Below, piece after piece: positions 1 through 9,084 of a DNA stretch of 64,000 nucleotides. The notes below the pieces were generated by a model. That model made no database searches and was not told where the DNA came from. It saw nothing but the letters and a program-made list of their open reading frames with translations. The stretch comes from Fen-1231 sp035286465 (GTDB lineage Bacteria > Gemmatimonadota > Gemmatimonadetes > Gemmatimonadales > Gemmatimonadaceae). Position numbers and translations under genes: made by a program. Positions within the stretch are counted from its first letter, which is position 1; the number at the start of each line of letters is the position of its first letter. Where the stretch lies: assembly GCA_035286465.1 (NCBI GenBank), contig DATEDF010000132.1, forward strand, positions 7,174 through 71,173, read 5' to 3'.

Positions 1-502
1 TTGACAATCCTCCACTGATAATATGCACTTCCGTAGCGGACCCGGGAGGGTTCGTCTTCGCGCGACAGCGTTTGTCCGAGGTGGTTGTGTCCGCCCTGCG
101 CCGGGCCGGTGGCGTACGGCGGTCGTCGCAGGATTGCGACTCCGCGAGCTCGCTGGAGATCTCGACATCAGGGACTGGAATGCCGTCGTCAACGGGGGTC
201 CGGAGCGTCCGAACTACGGACGCTAGGGCTCATGCGCTGCTCGCCCTCGCCGCTCAGGCCATCCTCGACGTAGAGCTTCACGCTTGGATGGCCGACCGTG
301 TAGCTTGTTGCGATGGCGCCACTCTCGATCCTGAGAGCTGCTTCGCGCCTCCGGCTCGGTGGTGGTTGAGCGGTGGAGAAGGTGCCAGCTCCTGCAGGCG
401 CAGTGTCGCCCCTGCTTTCGGCGGTGCGGCCTTCGTGACATCGGCCTCGCTCATCCAGGCCGCCGACGGGTAGGTTAAGGAACAAGAACTCCTCCTGAGG
501 GC
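1..502. other. Non-coding or unresolved leader before the polysaccharide island
   Basis: I recognise no gene here. Open frames exist on both strands but none has a recognisable family motif, and they overlap one another. The stretch probably contains the promoter of the Wzz-like gene, or the tail of something outside the window. A purine-rich GAGG at about 497-500 could be the ribosome binding site of the next gene. Confidence 0.4.
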
Positions 503-505
503 GTG

Positions 506-1567
506 ATGACGGAACCCAAAGGCAGTCATGAGGGGGACGACGCTGACAATGACGATGTATCGCTCCTCGCCTTGGGAAGCGTGTTGCTCCTCTGGCGGCG
601 GACCATCATCGTGCTCGGGCTATTCGGCGCGCTCGGGGGGCTGGCGGCCGGATTGACGAGCAAACGCGTCTATTCATCCGGCGCAACGTTTATCCCGCAG
701 GTGTCCGAGGTCGGCGCTACCTCCGGGCTCGCGCTTGCCGCGAGCCAGTTCGGCATCCGGGTGCCGACATCGGGCGGTACGTGGGGCCCGTCGATCTACG
801 TGGAGTTGCTGAACTCGCCGGTCCTGCTCGAGCCGATCGCACAAGACACCATTCTGGTGATGGAACAGGGAGGGCGACGCGTGGCGGTCATCGACCTGCT
901 TCAGGTCGAAGCTCCGTCTCCAGCACAGCGCAGGGACCGGACCGTCCGGGCGCTCCGAGCTCTCGTCTCGGCGAGTGAGGACAAGAAGCTCGGCGCGGTG
1001 CGGCTGTTGGTGCTGACCCAATGGCCGAGTGTGTCCTTGGCGCTAGCTGAGCGCTTGGTTCGCGGAGTGAACCGATTCAACCTCGAAACGCGCAAGTCAC
1101 AGGCGGGTGCGGAGCGTCAGTTCGTCGACGCGCAAGCGTTGGAAGCGGAGCGGGTGCTACGCGCGGCGGAGGACCGCCTGCAATCGTTCATGCAGCAGAA
1201 CCGCGCGGTGGCCGGAGCGCCAGGACTCGCGTTTGAGCGCGATCGGTTGCAGCGCGAGGTGATGTTGCGTCAGCAGGTGTACACATCGCTCCTGCAGAAC
1301 CGTGAGGAAGCCAGAATGCGGGAGGTCCGAGATACGCCCGTGCTTACCGTGCTGGAGGAACCGAGACTTCCTGTGACAGGAGAGTCGCGGAAAACGGTGC
1401 AGAAAGCAGTGCTGGGAGGCCTCGTCGGAGGAGTGCTCGGCACTCTGATTGCGTTCCTTGCGCATGCTGTGGCTGCGGCTCGACAGTCTCCGACCGAAGA
1501 CGCACGGGAGTTCTTCCAATTGGTGGAGGAGGCTGTGCCGAGGGTCCTTCGGCGACGCCTGCGATGA
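506..1567 (+). CDS. Wzz-like polysaccharide chain-length determinant protein
   Basis: Inner-membrane co-polymerase that likely sets the chain length of the polysaccharide made by this island. The 353-residue protein has the Wzz layout: an acidic cytoplasmic N-terminus, a first membrane helix at about residues 34-52, a long helical periplasmic part with coiled-coil character, and a second membrane helix near 302-325 preceded by a proline-containing segment (PRLPVTGESR). A short charged tail follows, with no tyrosine-kinase domain. ATG at 506 is preferred over the GTG at 503 because GAGG lies a few bases upstream. Its stop overlaps the start of the following epimerase gene, so it probably heads the operon. 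Wzz proteins share little sequence, so the call rests on topology and context. Confidence 0.75.
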   Translation: MTEPKGSHEGDDADNDDVSLLALGSVLLLWRRTIIVLGLFGALGGLAAGLTSKRVYSSGATFIPQVSEVGATSGLALAASQFGIRVPTSGGTWGPSIYVELLNSPVLLEPIAQDTILVMEQGGRRVAVIDLLQVEAPSPAQRRDRTVRALRALVSASEDKKLGAVRLLVLTQWPSVSLALAERLVRGVNRFNLETRKSQAGAERQFVDAQALEAERVLRAAEDRLQSFMQQNRAVAGAPGLAFERDRLQREVMLRQQVYTSLLQNREEARMREVRDTPVLTVLEEPRLPVTGESRKTVQKAVLGGLVGGVLGTLIAFLAHAVAAARQSPTEDAREFFQLVEEAVPRVLRRRLR

Positions 1568-2583
1568 ATGCAACAGTGCTCGTGACCGGCGCCGCCGGGT
1601 TCATTGGGATGCACACCGTCCTGCGCTTGCTCGACCGCGGCGACGAAGTGATCGGCGTCGACAACCTCAACGACTATTACGCGGTCTCACTGAAGGAGGC
1701 TCGCCTCGCGCGACTCCAAGGCCTCCGTGGGTATCGCCACTGCACGCTCGATATCGCCGCCCGCGTCGGCTTGCGTGCGCTTTTCGATGAAACAAGGCCG
1801 CAGCGCGTGATCCACCTCGCGGCACAAGTGGGCGTGCGCCATTCGGTCAGGAATCCACATGCTTTCGTCGACAGCAACTTGGCTGGGTTCGTGAATGTCC
1901 TCGAAGGGTGCCGACACCTCGGTATCGAGCATCTCGTGTATGCGAGTTCGTCCACCGTATACGGCGGCAATGAGAAGATGCCGTTTTCAGAGCACGATGG
2001 GGTCGACCATCCAGGCAGCCTGTACGCCGCAACAAAGAAGGCCAACGAACTGATCGCGCACACGTACGGTCATCTCTATGGCCTGCCAACGACTGGCCTC
2101 CGCTTCTTCATGGTGTACGGCCCGTGGGGTCGGCCCGATATGGCGTACTATCTGTTTACGAGATCGATCTTGGAGGGCAGTCCAATCGATGTGTTCAACC
2201 ACGGTCGCATGCTGCGGGACTTTACATACATCGACGACATCGTGGAAGGTCTGACGTGCGTGCTGGAGAAACGACCAACTCCGGGGCCAGCGGTGAGTGG
2301 GCAGAGGAGAGACCCCAGCCGCAGCGACGCTCCGTACCGCGTTTTCAACATCGGTAGCAGCAGGCCGATCGAGCTTCTGGATTTCATCGATGTGCTCGAA
2401 CACGCCTTGGGGCGGAAGGCTCGGAAGAACCTGCTCGCGATGCAACAAGGTGATGTGCCCGCTACGTACGCCGACACCACCGAACTCGACGCGTGGGTCG
2501 GCTTCAAGCCAGCCACCTCAATCACAGATGGTATCCAACGTTGCGTCGATTGGTATGTCCGATTTCACAAAGTTGATCGCTAG
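1564..2583 (+). CDS. NAD-dependent sugar epimerase, probably UDP-glucuronate 4-epimerase
   Basis: Extended short-chain dehydrogenase that would interconvert UDP-glucuronate and UDP-galacturonate as a precursor for the polysaccharide. The N-terminal NAD-binding motif TGAAGFIG is at residues 8-15, the substrate-side Ser/Thr region is YASSSTVYG near 126-134, and the catalytic YxxxK is Y154/K158. The segment VYGPWGRPDMA and the later RDFTYIDDI are typical of the UDP-glucuronate epimerase branch. At 339 residues it has the usual length. The start codon overlaps the end of the Wzz-like gene (ATGA). UDP-glucose 4-epimerase activity cannot be excluded from sequence alone. Confidence 0.8.
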   Translation: MNATVLVTGAAGFIGMHTVLRLLDRGDEVIGVDNLNDYYAVSLKEARLARLQGLRGYRHCTLDIAARVGLRALFDETRPQRVIHLAAQVGVRHSVRNPHAFVDSNLAGFVNVLEGCRHLGIEHLVYASSSTVYGGNEKMPFSEHDGVDHPGSLYAATKKANELIAHTYGHLYGLPTTGLRFFMVYGPWGRPDMAYYLFTRSILEGSPIDVFNHGRMLRDFTYIDDIVEGLTCVLEKRPTPGPAVSGQRRDPSRSDAPYRVFNIGSSRPIELLDFIDVLEHALGRKARKNLLAMQQGDVPATYADTTELDAWVGFKPATSITDGIQRCVDWYVRFHKVDR

Positions 2584-2623
2584 CGTCCTCGGACGTACGC
2601 CCCCGAATCTCCGATCGAGAAGT

Positions 2624-2653
2624 CGGACGAGCATTCTTCCGGTTACTCGTCCG
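2624..2653. other. Intergenic hairpin
   Basis: The arms CGGACGAG (2624-2631) and CTCGTCCG (2646-2653) are perfect inverted repeats around a 14-nt loop in the 145-bp gap between the epimerase and aminotransferase genes. There is no T-tract, so it may attenuate or stabilise mRNA rather than act as a classical terminator. Confidence 0.35.
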
Positions 2654-2728
2654 GCCACTTGCCGCTGCCGTGCGTCGTCAGGGACCTCCAACCGAACCGT
2701 CCACGCGCACGAAGCGGGGTGCCTCTGA

Positions 2729-3823
2729 ATGGATACACCCTTCATCCCGCAGATGGAGCCCTGGTTCGGGGAGGAAGAGAAGCGCGCGCTCTGCGAGTAC
2801 ATGGACGAGGGTGGGTTCATCACTGAGTTCAAGCGTACGCAGCAATTCGAGCGAATGGTCGGCGAGTTCACCGGGGCGAGGCACTGTGTTGTCGTGAACA
2901 ACGGCACCATCAGTCTCACCATTGCGGCGATGTCGCTTGGTGTCGGGGCTGGTGACGAAGTGATCGTGCCAAACTACACGATGATCGCGACACCAAACTC
3001 GGTAAAGATGTTTGGAGCGGTGCCCGTGTTCGTCGACGTGGAGCGGGAAACGCTCTGTATGGACATCGAATTGGCCCGCGGGGCTGTCACCGCGAAGACC
3101 AAAGCGATTATGCTGGTGTCCGCGAACGGGCGCTATCCTGGGGCGGGCATTACGGCCTTTGAGAAGTTCGCCGCGGAGCGCGGCATCGCGCTGATCGAGG
3201 ACGCTGCCCAGTCGCTCGGATCTCGATATCCGGATGGCAGACACATCGGTCGCGCTGGGATCGTCGGCAGTTTCTCCTTCTCTGCACCAAAGATCATCTC
3301 GACCGGCCAAGGCGGTGCGCTCATCACTGATGACGATGTCGTGGCGTTCAAGCTGCGGCGGCTCAAGGATTTTGGCCGCTCAGCTGGCGGCACTGATATT
3401 CACGAGTCGATCGGTTACAACTTCAAGTTCACTGAACTTCAAGCATGTGTCGGTATCGAGCAAATGCGGAAACTGCAGGGCCGCGTCCAGCGAAAGAAAG
3501 CTCTGTGGACGATGTATCGAGACAGGCTTCGGAGCATCCCGACGGTCGCGCTATTTGCTCACGATTTGGAGAACACGACACCGTGGTTCGTCGATGCTCT
3601 CGTCGAGCGGCGCGAGCAACTGCAGGACTTCCTGAAGGAGCGCGGCATCGGGACGAGGGTGATGTACTCGCCAATTAATCGGCAGGCGGCCTACCGGTTG
3701 CCGGGCCGCTTCCCGGTGTGTGAACTCGTGGGTCAGAAGGGACTGTGGCTCCCATCCAGCAATCAACTCACTGAGAATCAGGTCGAGAGGATCTGCGATG
3801 CCATTGGGCAGTTCTATGCGTAG
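2729..3823 (+). CDS. DegT/DnrJ/EryC1-family sugar aminotransferase
   Basis: PLP-dependent enzyme that transfers an amino group, usually from glutamate, to a nucleotide-linked keto sugar. The 364-residue length is normal for the family. Visible motifs are VVVNNGT near residues 54-60 (cofactor phosphate contact), EDAAQSLGS at 157-165 with the Asp that contacts the PLP ring, and SFSAPKIISTGQGG, where K188 is the expected Schiff-base lysine. Motif spacing resembles the perosamine synthetase group. A GDP-mannose 4,6-dehydratase in the same island would supply a GDP-4-keto-6-deoxymannose substrate, so GDP-perosamine synthesis is a reasonable but unproven role. The next gene starts inside the 3' end of this one. 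Confidence 0.85.
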   Translation: MDTPFIPQMEPWFGEEEKRALCEYMDEGGFITEFKRTQQFERMVGEFTGARHCVVVNNGTISLTIAAMSLGVGAGDEVIVPNYTMIATPNSVKMFGAVPVFVDVERETLCMDIELARGAVTAKTKAIMLVSANGRYPGAGITAFEKFAAERGIALIEDAAQSLGSRYPDGRHIGRAGIVGSFSFSAPKIISTGQGGALITDDDVVAFKLRRLKDFGRSAGGTDIHESIGYNFKFTELQACVGIEQMRKLQGRVQRKKALWTMYRDRLRSIPTVALFAHDLENTTPWFVDALVERREQLQDFLKERGIGTRVMYSPINRQAAYRLPGRFPVCELVGQKGLWLPSSNQLTENQVERICDAIGQFYA

Positions 3824-4544
3824 GCTGTTTCGTCATGTTGTGCATTTCAATCAGGAACGGTTGGACAAGTGGGTTTCGGATCGCGCTCGTGAGGTGCCGA
3901 GCGGCGCTCGAGTTCTTGATGTGGGTGCGGGCGGGGGACCTTATCGCGCACTCTTTGCACACTGCGAGTACAAGACGCATGACTTCGGACAACTGAAGTC
4001 GGAGCAGATCATCCAGGGGAAGTATGCGGCCATCGACTACGTCTCAGACATCACGAACATTCCCGTCGGCGACGGAAGTTTTGATGTGATCCTGAGCACC
4101 GAGGTCCTGGAGCACGTCCCGCGCCCGATAGATGCGCTGAAGGAAATGGCTCGCATTCTGTCGACTGGCGGGCAGCTGTTGCTCACGGTTCCCCTCGGAA
4201 GTGGGATACACCAGGAGCCTTACCATTTCTACGGCGGCTACACTCCGTACTTCTTCGAGTTCTTTCTGAATGCGTGCGGCTTCACGGAGATCGAGGTGAC
4301 GCCGAAGGGAGGATCGTTCTCGCACTTCGCACAGTGGCTTGTCTGGTTCTTCAAGCGGTCCAACCCGTTCTCGCTTCGACTGGGCTTGCCAAGCCAAGTG
4401 CTCCTGTTCCCGATCTATCTGCTGCAACTGCCGAGCGTCGTGTGGCTGTTCTTCTACTGTCGTCTGGTCGATTCAGCGGAGGATCGCTTCCAATTCACCG
4501 GCGGCTACTACGTCCGTGCGACAAGGGGCTCGCGTGCAGGGTGA
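3798..4544 (+). CDS. Class I SAM-dependent methyltransferase
   Basis: Probable sugar or glycolipid methyltransferase. The SAM-binding loop VLDVGAGGGPY lies near residues 36-46, followed by the acidic strand and a STEVLEHVPRP segment typical of the type-11 methyltransferase fold. The C-terminal third is hydrophobic (around LLFPIYLLQLPSVVWLFFY), which suggests membrane attachment close to the lipid-linked substrate. Two starts are possible, ATG 3798 or ATG 3816; both lie inside the preceding aminotransferase gene, so translation is probably coupled. The 248-residue reading is given. The acceptor cannot be told from sequence. Confidence 0.75.
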   Translation: MPLGSSMRRLFRHVVHFNQERLDKWVSDRAREVPSGARVLDVGAGGGPYRALFAHCEYKTHDFGQLKSEQIIQGKYAAIDYVSDITNIPVGDGSFDVILSTEVLEHVPRPIDALKEMARILSTGGQLLLTVPLGSGIHQEPYHFYGGYTPYFFEFFLNACGFTEIEVTPKGGSFSHFAQWLVWFFKRSNPFSLRLGLPSQVLLFPIYLLQLPSVVWLFFYCRLVDSAEDRFQFTGGYYVRATRGSRAG

Positions 4545-4555
4545 AGGGCACAGTC

Positions 4556-5347
4556 ATGTCGTCTGAGCTGAAGGGTCAGATCGCTTTCGTTGTCTTGTCG
4601 TGCGACCGTTACTCGGATCTCTGGGACCCATGCTTCAGGCGGCTGCGGCGATACTGGCCGGGGCTCACCCTTGACGCCTATCTCGTGGCGAATCAGCGAC
4701 GATTCGAGGGGCACGGGGTTCAGACACTGCTCGCCGGGGAGGATCGCGATTGGTCCTCCACCGTTGGATGTGCAGTGAAGCAGATCCGTCACCCCTACGT
4801 GTTCTTTTGGTTTGACGATGCATTCCTGGATGCGTCCGTTGATGAGGGCGAGCTGATCCGGACTCTGCGATGGGCAATCGAGCACGACGCAGACTACCTC
4901 CGACTGAGAGATGTGCCGAAGCCGGCTGAGCGAGTAACCGACAACATCGGCCGCCTGGTTGAAGGAGTACCGTATCGCAACACCTGTTTTGCGGCACTCT
5001 GGAGGAGAGAGGTGTTCCTGCGACTTCTGCAGGACGGCGAATCCGCGGGGCAGTTCGAGATGGAGGGCACGCGGCGGTCGGACGCGTACCCCCGGTTCTA
5101 CGGCGTCTACCGTCGCCCGTTCGAGTACCTTCACGGCGTCGTACGGGGCACTTGGCTCAGGAGCACGTTACGGGAGCTTGTCGCATCGTCGGACGTACGA
5201 TCGGTGGAACGACCCGTCATGTCTGCGCGCCAAGAGGCGATTTGGCGAGTCAATGAGATCAAGGGATCCGCGATCGCGAAGCTTCCGCCAGGGTGGGCAG
5301 AGCGCCTATTCAAGTTGAAGCGTGCGTTCACAGGACCGCGGCGATGA
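4556..5347 (+). CDS. Putative glycosyltransferase of the polysaccharide island
   Basis: I do not recognise a defined family with certainty. The 263-residue protein begins with a hydrophobic strand followed by SCDRYSDLW and has an internal FFWFDDAF segment, which could be the nucleotide-sugar binding strand with an acidic metal-binding pair. The C-terminus is basic (LFKLKRAF), compatible with peripheral membrane binding. No signal peptide or membrane helix is seen. It is flanked by a methyltransferase and a flippase, and its stop overlaps the flippase start (ATGA). ATG 4556 is chosen; a GTG at 4541 in the same frame would add five residues. Confidence 0.5.
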   Translation: MSSELKGQIAFVVLSCDRYSDLWDPCFRRLRRYWPGLTLDAYLVANQRRFEGHGVQTLLAGEDRDWSSTVGCAVKQIRHPYVFFWFDDAFLDASVDEGELIRTLRWAIEHDADYLRLRDVPKPAERVTDNIGRLVEGVPYRNTCFAALWRREVFLRLLQDGESAGQFEMEGTRRSDAYPRFYGVYRRPFEYLHGVVRGTWLRSTLRELVASSDVRSVERPVMSARQEAIWRVNEIKGSAIAKLPPGWAERLFKLKRAFTGPRR

Positions 5348-6717
5348 CGCCAGGCACGACACCCCCGCAGGGATTGCTCGAAGGTGCCATCGCTCAGATC
5401 AGAGCGGCGTGGCTCGGCAAGCGGAGACACGCTTACAACGTCTCGTCGTTCATCGTGCTGCGTTCTCTCGCGCTGGGCACGTTTGCGATTTCAGTGCCGA
5501 TCTTCATCAACAGCACGTCCGTGCGCGAGTATGGTATAGTCGCGATCGGCTTCTCGCTCCTCGGCTTGACGACGCTGCTCGAAGTAGGGGTCGGATACGT
5601 CATTACGCAAAGTGCGGGCCGTCGCCTCGCTCGGACCGGCAAGTCCTATCCCCGCTTGCTCGCGCGCGTCTTCTGGATCTATCTCGGTGCCGCTGTCGCC
5701 ATTGCGGCGATTCTGGCGACAACTGTCCTGCTGCTAACAAGCCTGAGTTCTGCCCAAAGGACGCTGTACCTGTGGTTGACCGCGCTTCTCCCGTTCCTTG
5801 CCATCAGCGGGACTGTCGCCGCGGCGTACCAAGCAAACAACGACTTGGTCTACCTCAACTCGTCACGCTTTCTTTTCGAGTTCGGCAAGGGCATCGCACT
5901 CGCCGCCTCCGGCTGGTTTTTGCATGGCAGCCAAGGCGTGGGACCCATCCTCCTACTCATTGCCTGCGGCAGGGCGTGCAGTGATCTGTACGCGGTGAAC
6001 CGTCGATACGGCTACTCGCCTGCTCTCTCGAACATCTCGATGACCAAGCGCGCGCTGTCTGTGGTGCAGCTCGGTTCCCCGGTGATGGGGTGTGCCGCTC
6101 TGTTTCTCTCGGTGACGATCGGTGACAAGCTCTTGATCGCTCACTATCTCGGAACGGCCGACGTCGCGAGCTACGCCTTGGCAGCTGACATCTCCACGAA
6201 GGCGTACCTGCTTGTACATGCGACCAACTCCTCAATCTTCGCTCTGATCCTCCGAGATCATGCAGTGAAGCAGGACGTCTCCAGGTTCGTCTCAGTATCT
6301 CTGGTCTCCGTCCTCGCCGTCGTCGTCCTCTTCTACCTGCCTTTTGGCTGGAATGCCGAACGGCTCATCTCGTGGTGGATCAATCCCGTGATGGGCAGGC
6401 AGACCGCCACGATCGCTCGGGTGATGGCGGCGTCCGCTGTGGTGTACCTCGTCGGCAATGCGTTCGAGAATGCGCTGCTTGCCATGGGAAAGGCGAGGCT
6501 CGTGTTTCTGGCGTATGCGTGCTCCGTAGCATCGTTCTTTGCCTCGATTGTCATCCAGCTGCCGGACCCGACGCTCCTGTCGTTCGGGGCCTCCTATTTC
6601 CTGATGAGCGCCGTCTACGCGACGGCAGTGTTCGCGGGTTTCCGCCATTCCAAGGTGCGCTCCGGAAAGTTCCGCCCGCGGCCGGTCGCTGGTATGTCCA
6701 CAGCCGAGATAACCTGA
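5344..6717 (+). CDS. Wzx-type polysaccharide flippase (MOP superfamily)
   Basis: Multi-spanning inner-membrane protein expected to move undecaprenyl-linked repeat units to the periplasm. The 457 residues contain roughly a dozen hydrophobic segments, starting with a positively charged cytoplasmic N-terminus and a first helix near SSFIVLRSLALGTFAI. Alternating hydrophobic segments and short basic loops fit the polysaccharide transport family. The start (ATG 5344) overlaps the previous stop by four bases. It is the first of two flippases in the window; the other is at 25608, in the high-GC locus. Confidence 0.8.
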   Translation: MTPGTTPPQGLLEGAIAQIRAAWLGKRRHAYNVSSFIVLRSLALGTFAISVPIFINSTSVREYGIVAIGFSLLGLTTLLEVGVGYVITQSAGRRLARTGKSYPRLLARVFWIYLGAAVAIAAILATTVLLLTSLSSAQRTLYLWLTALLPFLAISGTVAAAYQANNDLVYLNSSRFLFEFGKGIALAASGWFLHGSQGVGPILLLIACGRACSDLYAVNRRYGYSPALSNISMTKRALSVVQLGSPVMGCAALFLSVTIGDKLLIAHYLGTADVASYALAADISTKAYLLVHATNSSIFALILRDHAVKQDVSRFVSVSLVSVLAVVVLFYLPFGWNAERLISWWINPVMGRQTATIARVMAASAVVYLVGNAFENALLAMGKARLVFLAYACSVASFFASIVIQLPDPTLLSFGASYFLMSAVYATAVFAGFRHSKVRSGKFRPRPVAGMSTAEIT

Positions 6718-6722
6718 CGGCC

Positions 6723-7631
6723 ATGACAGAATTCACGGAGAATCAGTTCCTGAACCGCTTCCGCAGCGACAGCGGCAGATCCCAGTTCGGCGAAGATGGC
6801 ATCCTCGAGCAGATCTTCGAGATCATCCCGGAAAGCGACCAGAATCACTGGTGCTGCGAGTTCGGAGCATGGGATGGCGAGCATTGCAGCAACACCAACC
6901 ACCTGATCCTCGACAAGGGGTGGAAAGGTGTGCTCATCGAGGCGGATGAGGAGCGCTTTCGACAACTCACGCGGACCTATCGTGGAGTCGAGCGAGCAGT
7001 CTTGGTGAACCGGCTGGTCACCACCGCGGGCGCCTCAACGCTCGACAAGATCCTTGACCAAGCGGGTGCGCCGAAGAGCATCGACCTGCTTTCCATCGAC
7101 GTTGACGGGAACGACTTCCATCTCTGGGCGTCTTTGCAGTCATACCGGCCGAAAGTGGTCGTCATCGAATTCAATCCATGCATTCCAAACAACATCGAGT
7201 TCGTCCAGAAGCCAGATTCATCGCTGAGGCACGGATCGTCGATCCGTTCCATGACGAACCTGGCCAGCAGCAAAGGATACGAGTTGATCTGTGTGAATGC
7301 CGAGAACGCGTTCTACGTGGAGCGCGAGTATTTCTCGCTGTTCCGGATAGCGGATAACTCAATCGAGGCGCTCAAGTACTACCGAGAGCCGCTCCAAGTG
7401 TTTCAACTGTACGATGGCACACTCGTCTTTCACGGAGAGCCGCACTGCCTGTACTGGTATTCACTCCCGGTCGATTTCAACCGCTTGCAAGTCTTGCCGT
7501 GGTTCGTGCGCCGGGCCGGAACGCCGTGGGGCGGCAATTGGATTCTGAGAGGCGCAATCAAACTGCTGCGAGTCTATCGCAACCGCTTCTGGAAACGAAC
7601 CGGGATGGACTATGGAGCTTGGAAGATGTGA
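6723..7631 (+). CDS. FkbM-like SAM-dependent methyltransferase
   Basis: Probable O-methyltransferase acting on a sugar of the polysaccharide. The N-terminal SQFGEDGILEQIF is followed by CCEFGAWDGEHCSNT, which resembles the glycine-poor SAM-binding strand seen in FkbM-related enzymes, and then by an acidic strand ending in GVLIEAD. A later LSIDVDGNDF matches the conserved IDVEG-like segment of the family. The last 80 residues are aromatic and basic and have no clear domain. ATG 6723 lies five bases after the flippase stop, so the two genes are probably co-translated. Length is 302 residues. The substrate is unknown. Confidence 0.7.
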   Translation: MTEFTENQFLNRFRSDSGRSQFGEDGILEQIFEIIPESDQNHWCCEFGAWDGEHCSNTNHLILDKGWKGVLIEADEERFRQLTRTYRGVERAVLVNRLVTTAGASTLDKILDQAGAPKSIDLLSIDVDGNDFHLWASLQSYRPKVVVIEFNPCIPNNIEFVQKPDSSLRHGSSIRSMTNLASSKGYELICVNAENAFYVEREYFSLFRIADNSIEALKYYREPLQVFQLYDGTLVFHGEPHCLYWYSLPVDFNRLQVLPWFVRRAGTPWGGNWILRGAIKLLRVYRNRFWKRTGMDYGAWKM

Positions 7632-7679
7632 GAGAGCTCACGATCTCCGTCGCGTGTGTGAACGGATGAGGCAGCGTCC

Positions 7680-8954
7680 GTGACTGCGCTTGCGCTCGCC
7701 ACGGCTATTTGCGGTGTCGGAGTGTTCTTCTACCTCCGATTCCGTACGATGCTGAATCCACCGAGCATCCATGCGCTGGCGTTTGCCGCGCAACTCGCGA
7801 TTTACGCGGTCATGCAGCGATACGCCGCGGGCCAGGGACTGAATTTCGGTGTCATGGCTGACGTCACGAACGTCATTCGTGGGTACCTGATCGCGTCCGT
7901 GAGCTTCGGACTGCCATGGCTTCTACTAGGCAAGAGGGATGGATACCTGAAGATCGACTCGATCACACCCTCGGTGAGGGACATCAGGAGCTTCAAGGTC
8001 GTTCTGGCGTGCGAGATTATCCTGTTGTTTCTCGCTGCGTCGGTGGCCATTGGCCTCGTGGGGTTTCCGCTGGGCTCCATGCTGGCGGGCCGTTTCGATG
8101 TAAACCGAATGAATGAGGCGCTAAGGTCACTGCCGCCCGGCCTTCTGGCGCTCATGTTGTGGATCGCGATTCTCCTCTCGCTGCAGTTGGCGACCGCAAT
8201 CACGTTTCGTCGCCACTATCGTTTATCGCGACCGCAACTCGCCGGTGTCGGAGTTGCCATTCTCCTCTCGTCGATCTGGGAGGCCAAGAGGCAGGTCCTG
8301 CTCATCATGCTTCTGCTCACGGCCCTGTTTATGGTCGCTGATCGGGCTCGTCGAACGCAACTGTGGCGTGTGCTCTTTGGACTCGCAGTCGCGTTCGCGG
8401 CATTCTGGGTCGTGTACGTGGCTGTACAGTTCGTGCGAGTAGGCAATGTCGACAGCGGCCCCTTCTATCTGGAGTTGATTCTGTCTTCGATGTGGCCGCT
8501 CCTGAATCTGGACAGAGTCATGGCGTTCACGCAGGGAACTGGACAACTCTACAGCCTGGTAGCTGGCCTGATTCCGAATCGCTTCTTCGGACACGGGTAC
8601 GAAGGGTTCCAGAGTGTGCTCTTTGAGCCGACAAGTTCAGTTAGCTACGTGCTCTATGCATACTTCGATTTCGGGTATTTCGGCATCGCGGGAGCGGCCT
8701 TCGTGTTCGGGCTGGTTGCCTTGTGGTTCTCGTCGCTGTTCAAGCAATCGATCACGGGAGTCCAGGTACGAGCGCTTGTACTATGGACATGCCTGTCTTC
8801 GCCGATCTACGCGCACGCCTTTTCGATCAACTACTTCCTGATTCCTGTGTCGTTGCTGTTCCTGATCCGAGGTTTCTCGGGCGGCCGCATGTACGTCAGA
8901 TCGACTGCCCACGCTCCCAAGCGCGGGATGGCGGTTGTTCGCCCGGGCACGTGA
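7680..8954 (+). CDS. Wzy-like O-antigen/exopolysaccharide polymerase
   Basis: Polytopic inner-membrane protein of 424 residues with about ten to twelve hydrophobic segments and one longer periplasmic stretch between about residues 285 and 325. This topology, the lack of any other domain, and the position among flippase, glycosyltransferase and chain-length genes fit the repeat-unit polymerase. Wzy proteins have almost no conserved sequence, so topology and context carry the call. GTG 7680 is the first start giving a clean membrane N-terminus. It could also be an unassigned membrane acyltransferase, but the characteristic acyltransferase motifs are not visible. Confidence 0.7.
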   Translation: MTALALATAICGVGVFFYLRFRTMLNPPSIHALAFAAQLAIYAVMQRYAAGQGLNFGVMADVTNVIRGYLIASVSFGLPWLLLGKRDGYLKIDSITPSVRDIRSFKVVLACEIILLFLAASVAIGLVGFPLGSMLAGRFDVNRMNEALRSLPPGLLALMLWIAILLSLQLATAITFRRHYRLSRPQLAGVGVAILLSSIWEAKRQVLLIMLLLTALFMVADRARRTQLWRVLFGLAVAFAAFWVVYVAVQFVRVGNVDSGPFYLELILSSMWPLLNLDRVMAFTQGTGQLYSLVAGLIPNRFFGHGYEGFQSVLFEPTSSVSYVLYAYFDFGYFGIAGAAFVFGLVALWFSSLFKQSITGVQVRALVLWTCLSSPIYAHAFSINYFLIPVSLLFLIRGFSGGRMYVRSTAHAPKRGMAVVRPGT

Positions 8955-9084
8955 CGCGCGGGCCGTCGCTCGGAAGGGCTCTCGGAGTGTTGCAGCGACC
9001 ACTCGGAAGCTCGTGTTGACCGAGGGACGCGCACTCGCTCGAGGAACCGCATTGAGTGTTCGCTCGAACCACGGTCCATAAGAC

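Noticed and set aside
1..25. TTGACA followed by TGATAATAT looks like a consensus promoter
   Set aside because: The spacing between the TTGACA and the AT-rich box is only about 11-13 bp, too short for a sigma-70 promoter, and no gene starts at the matching distance.
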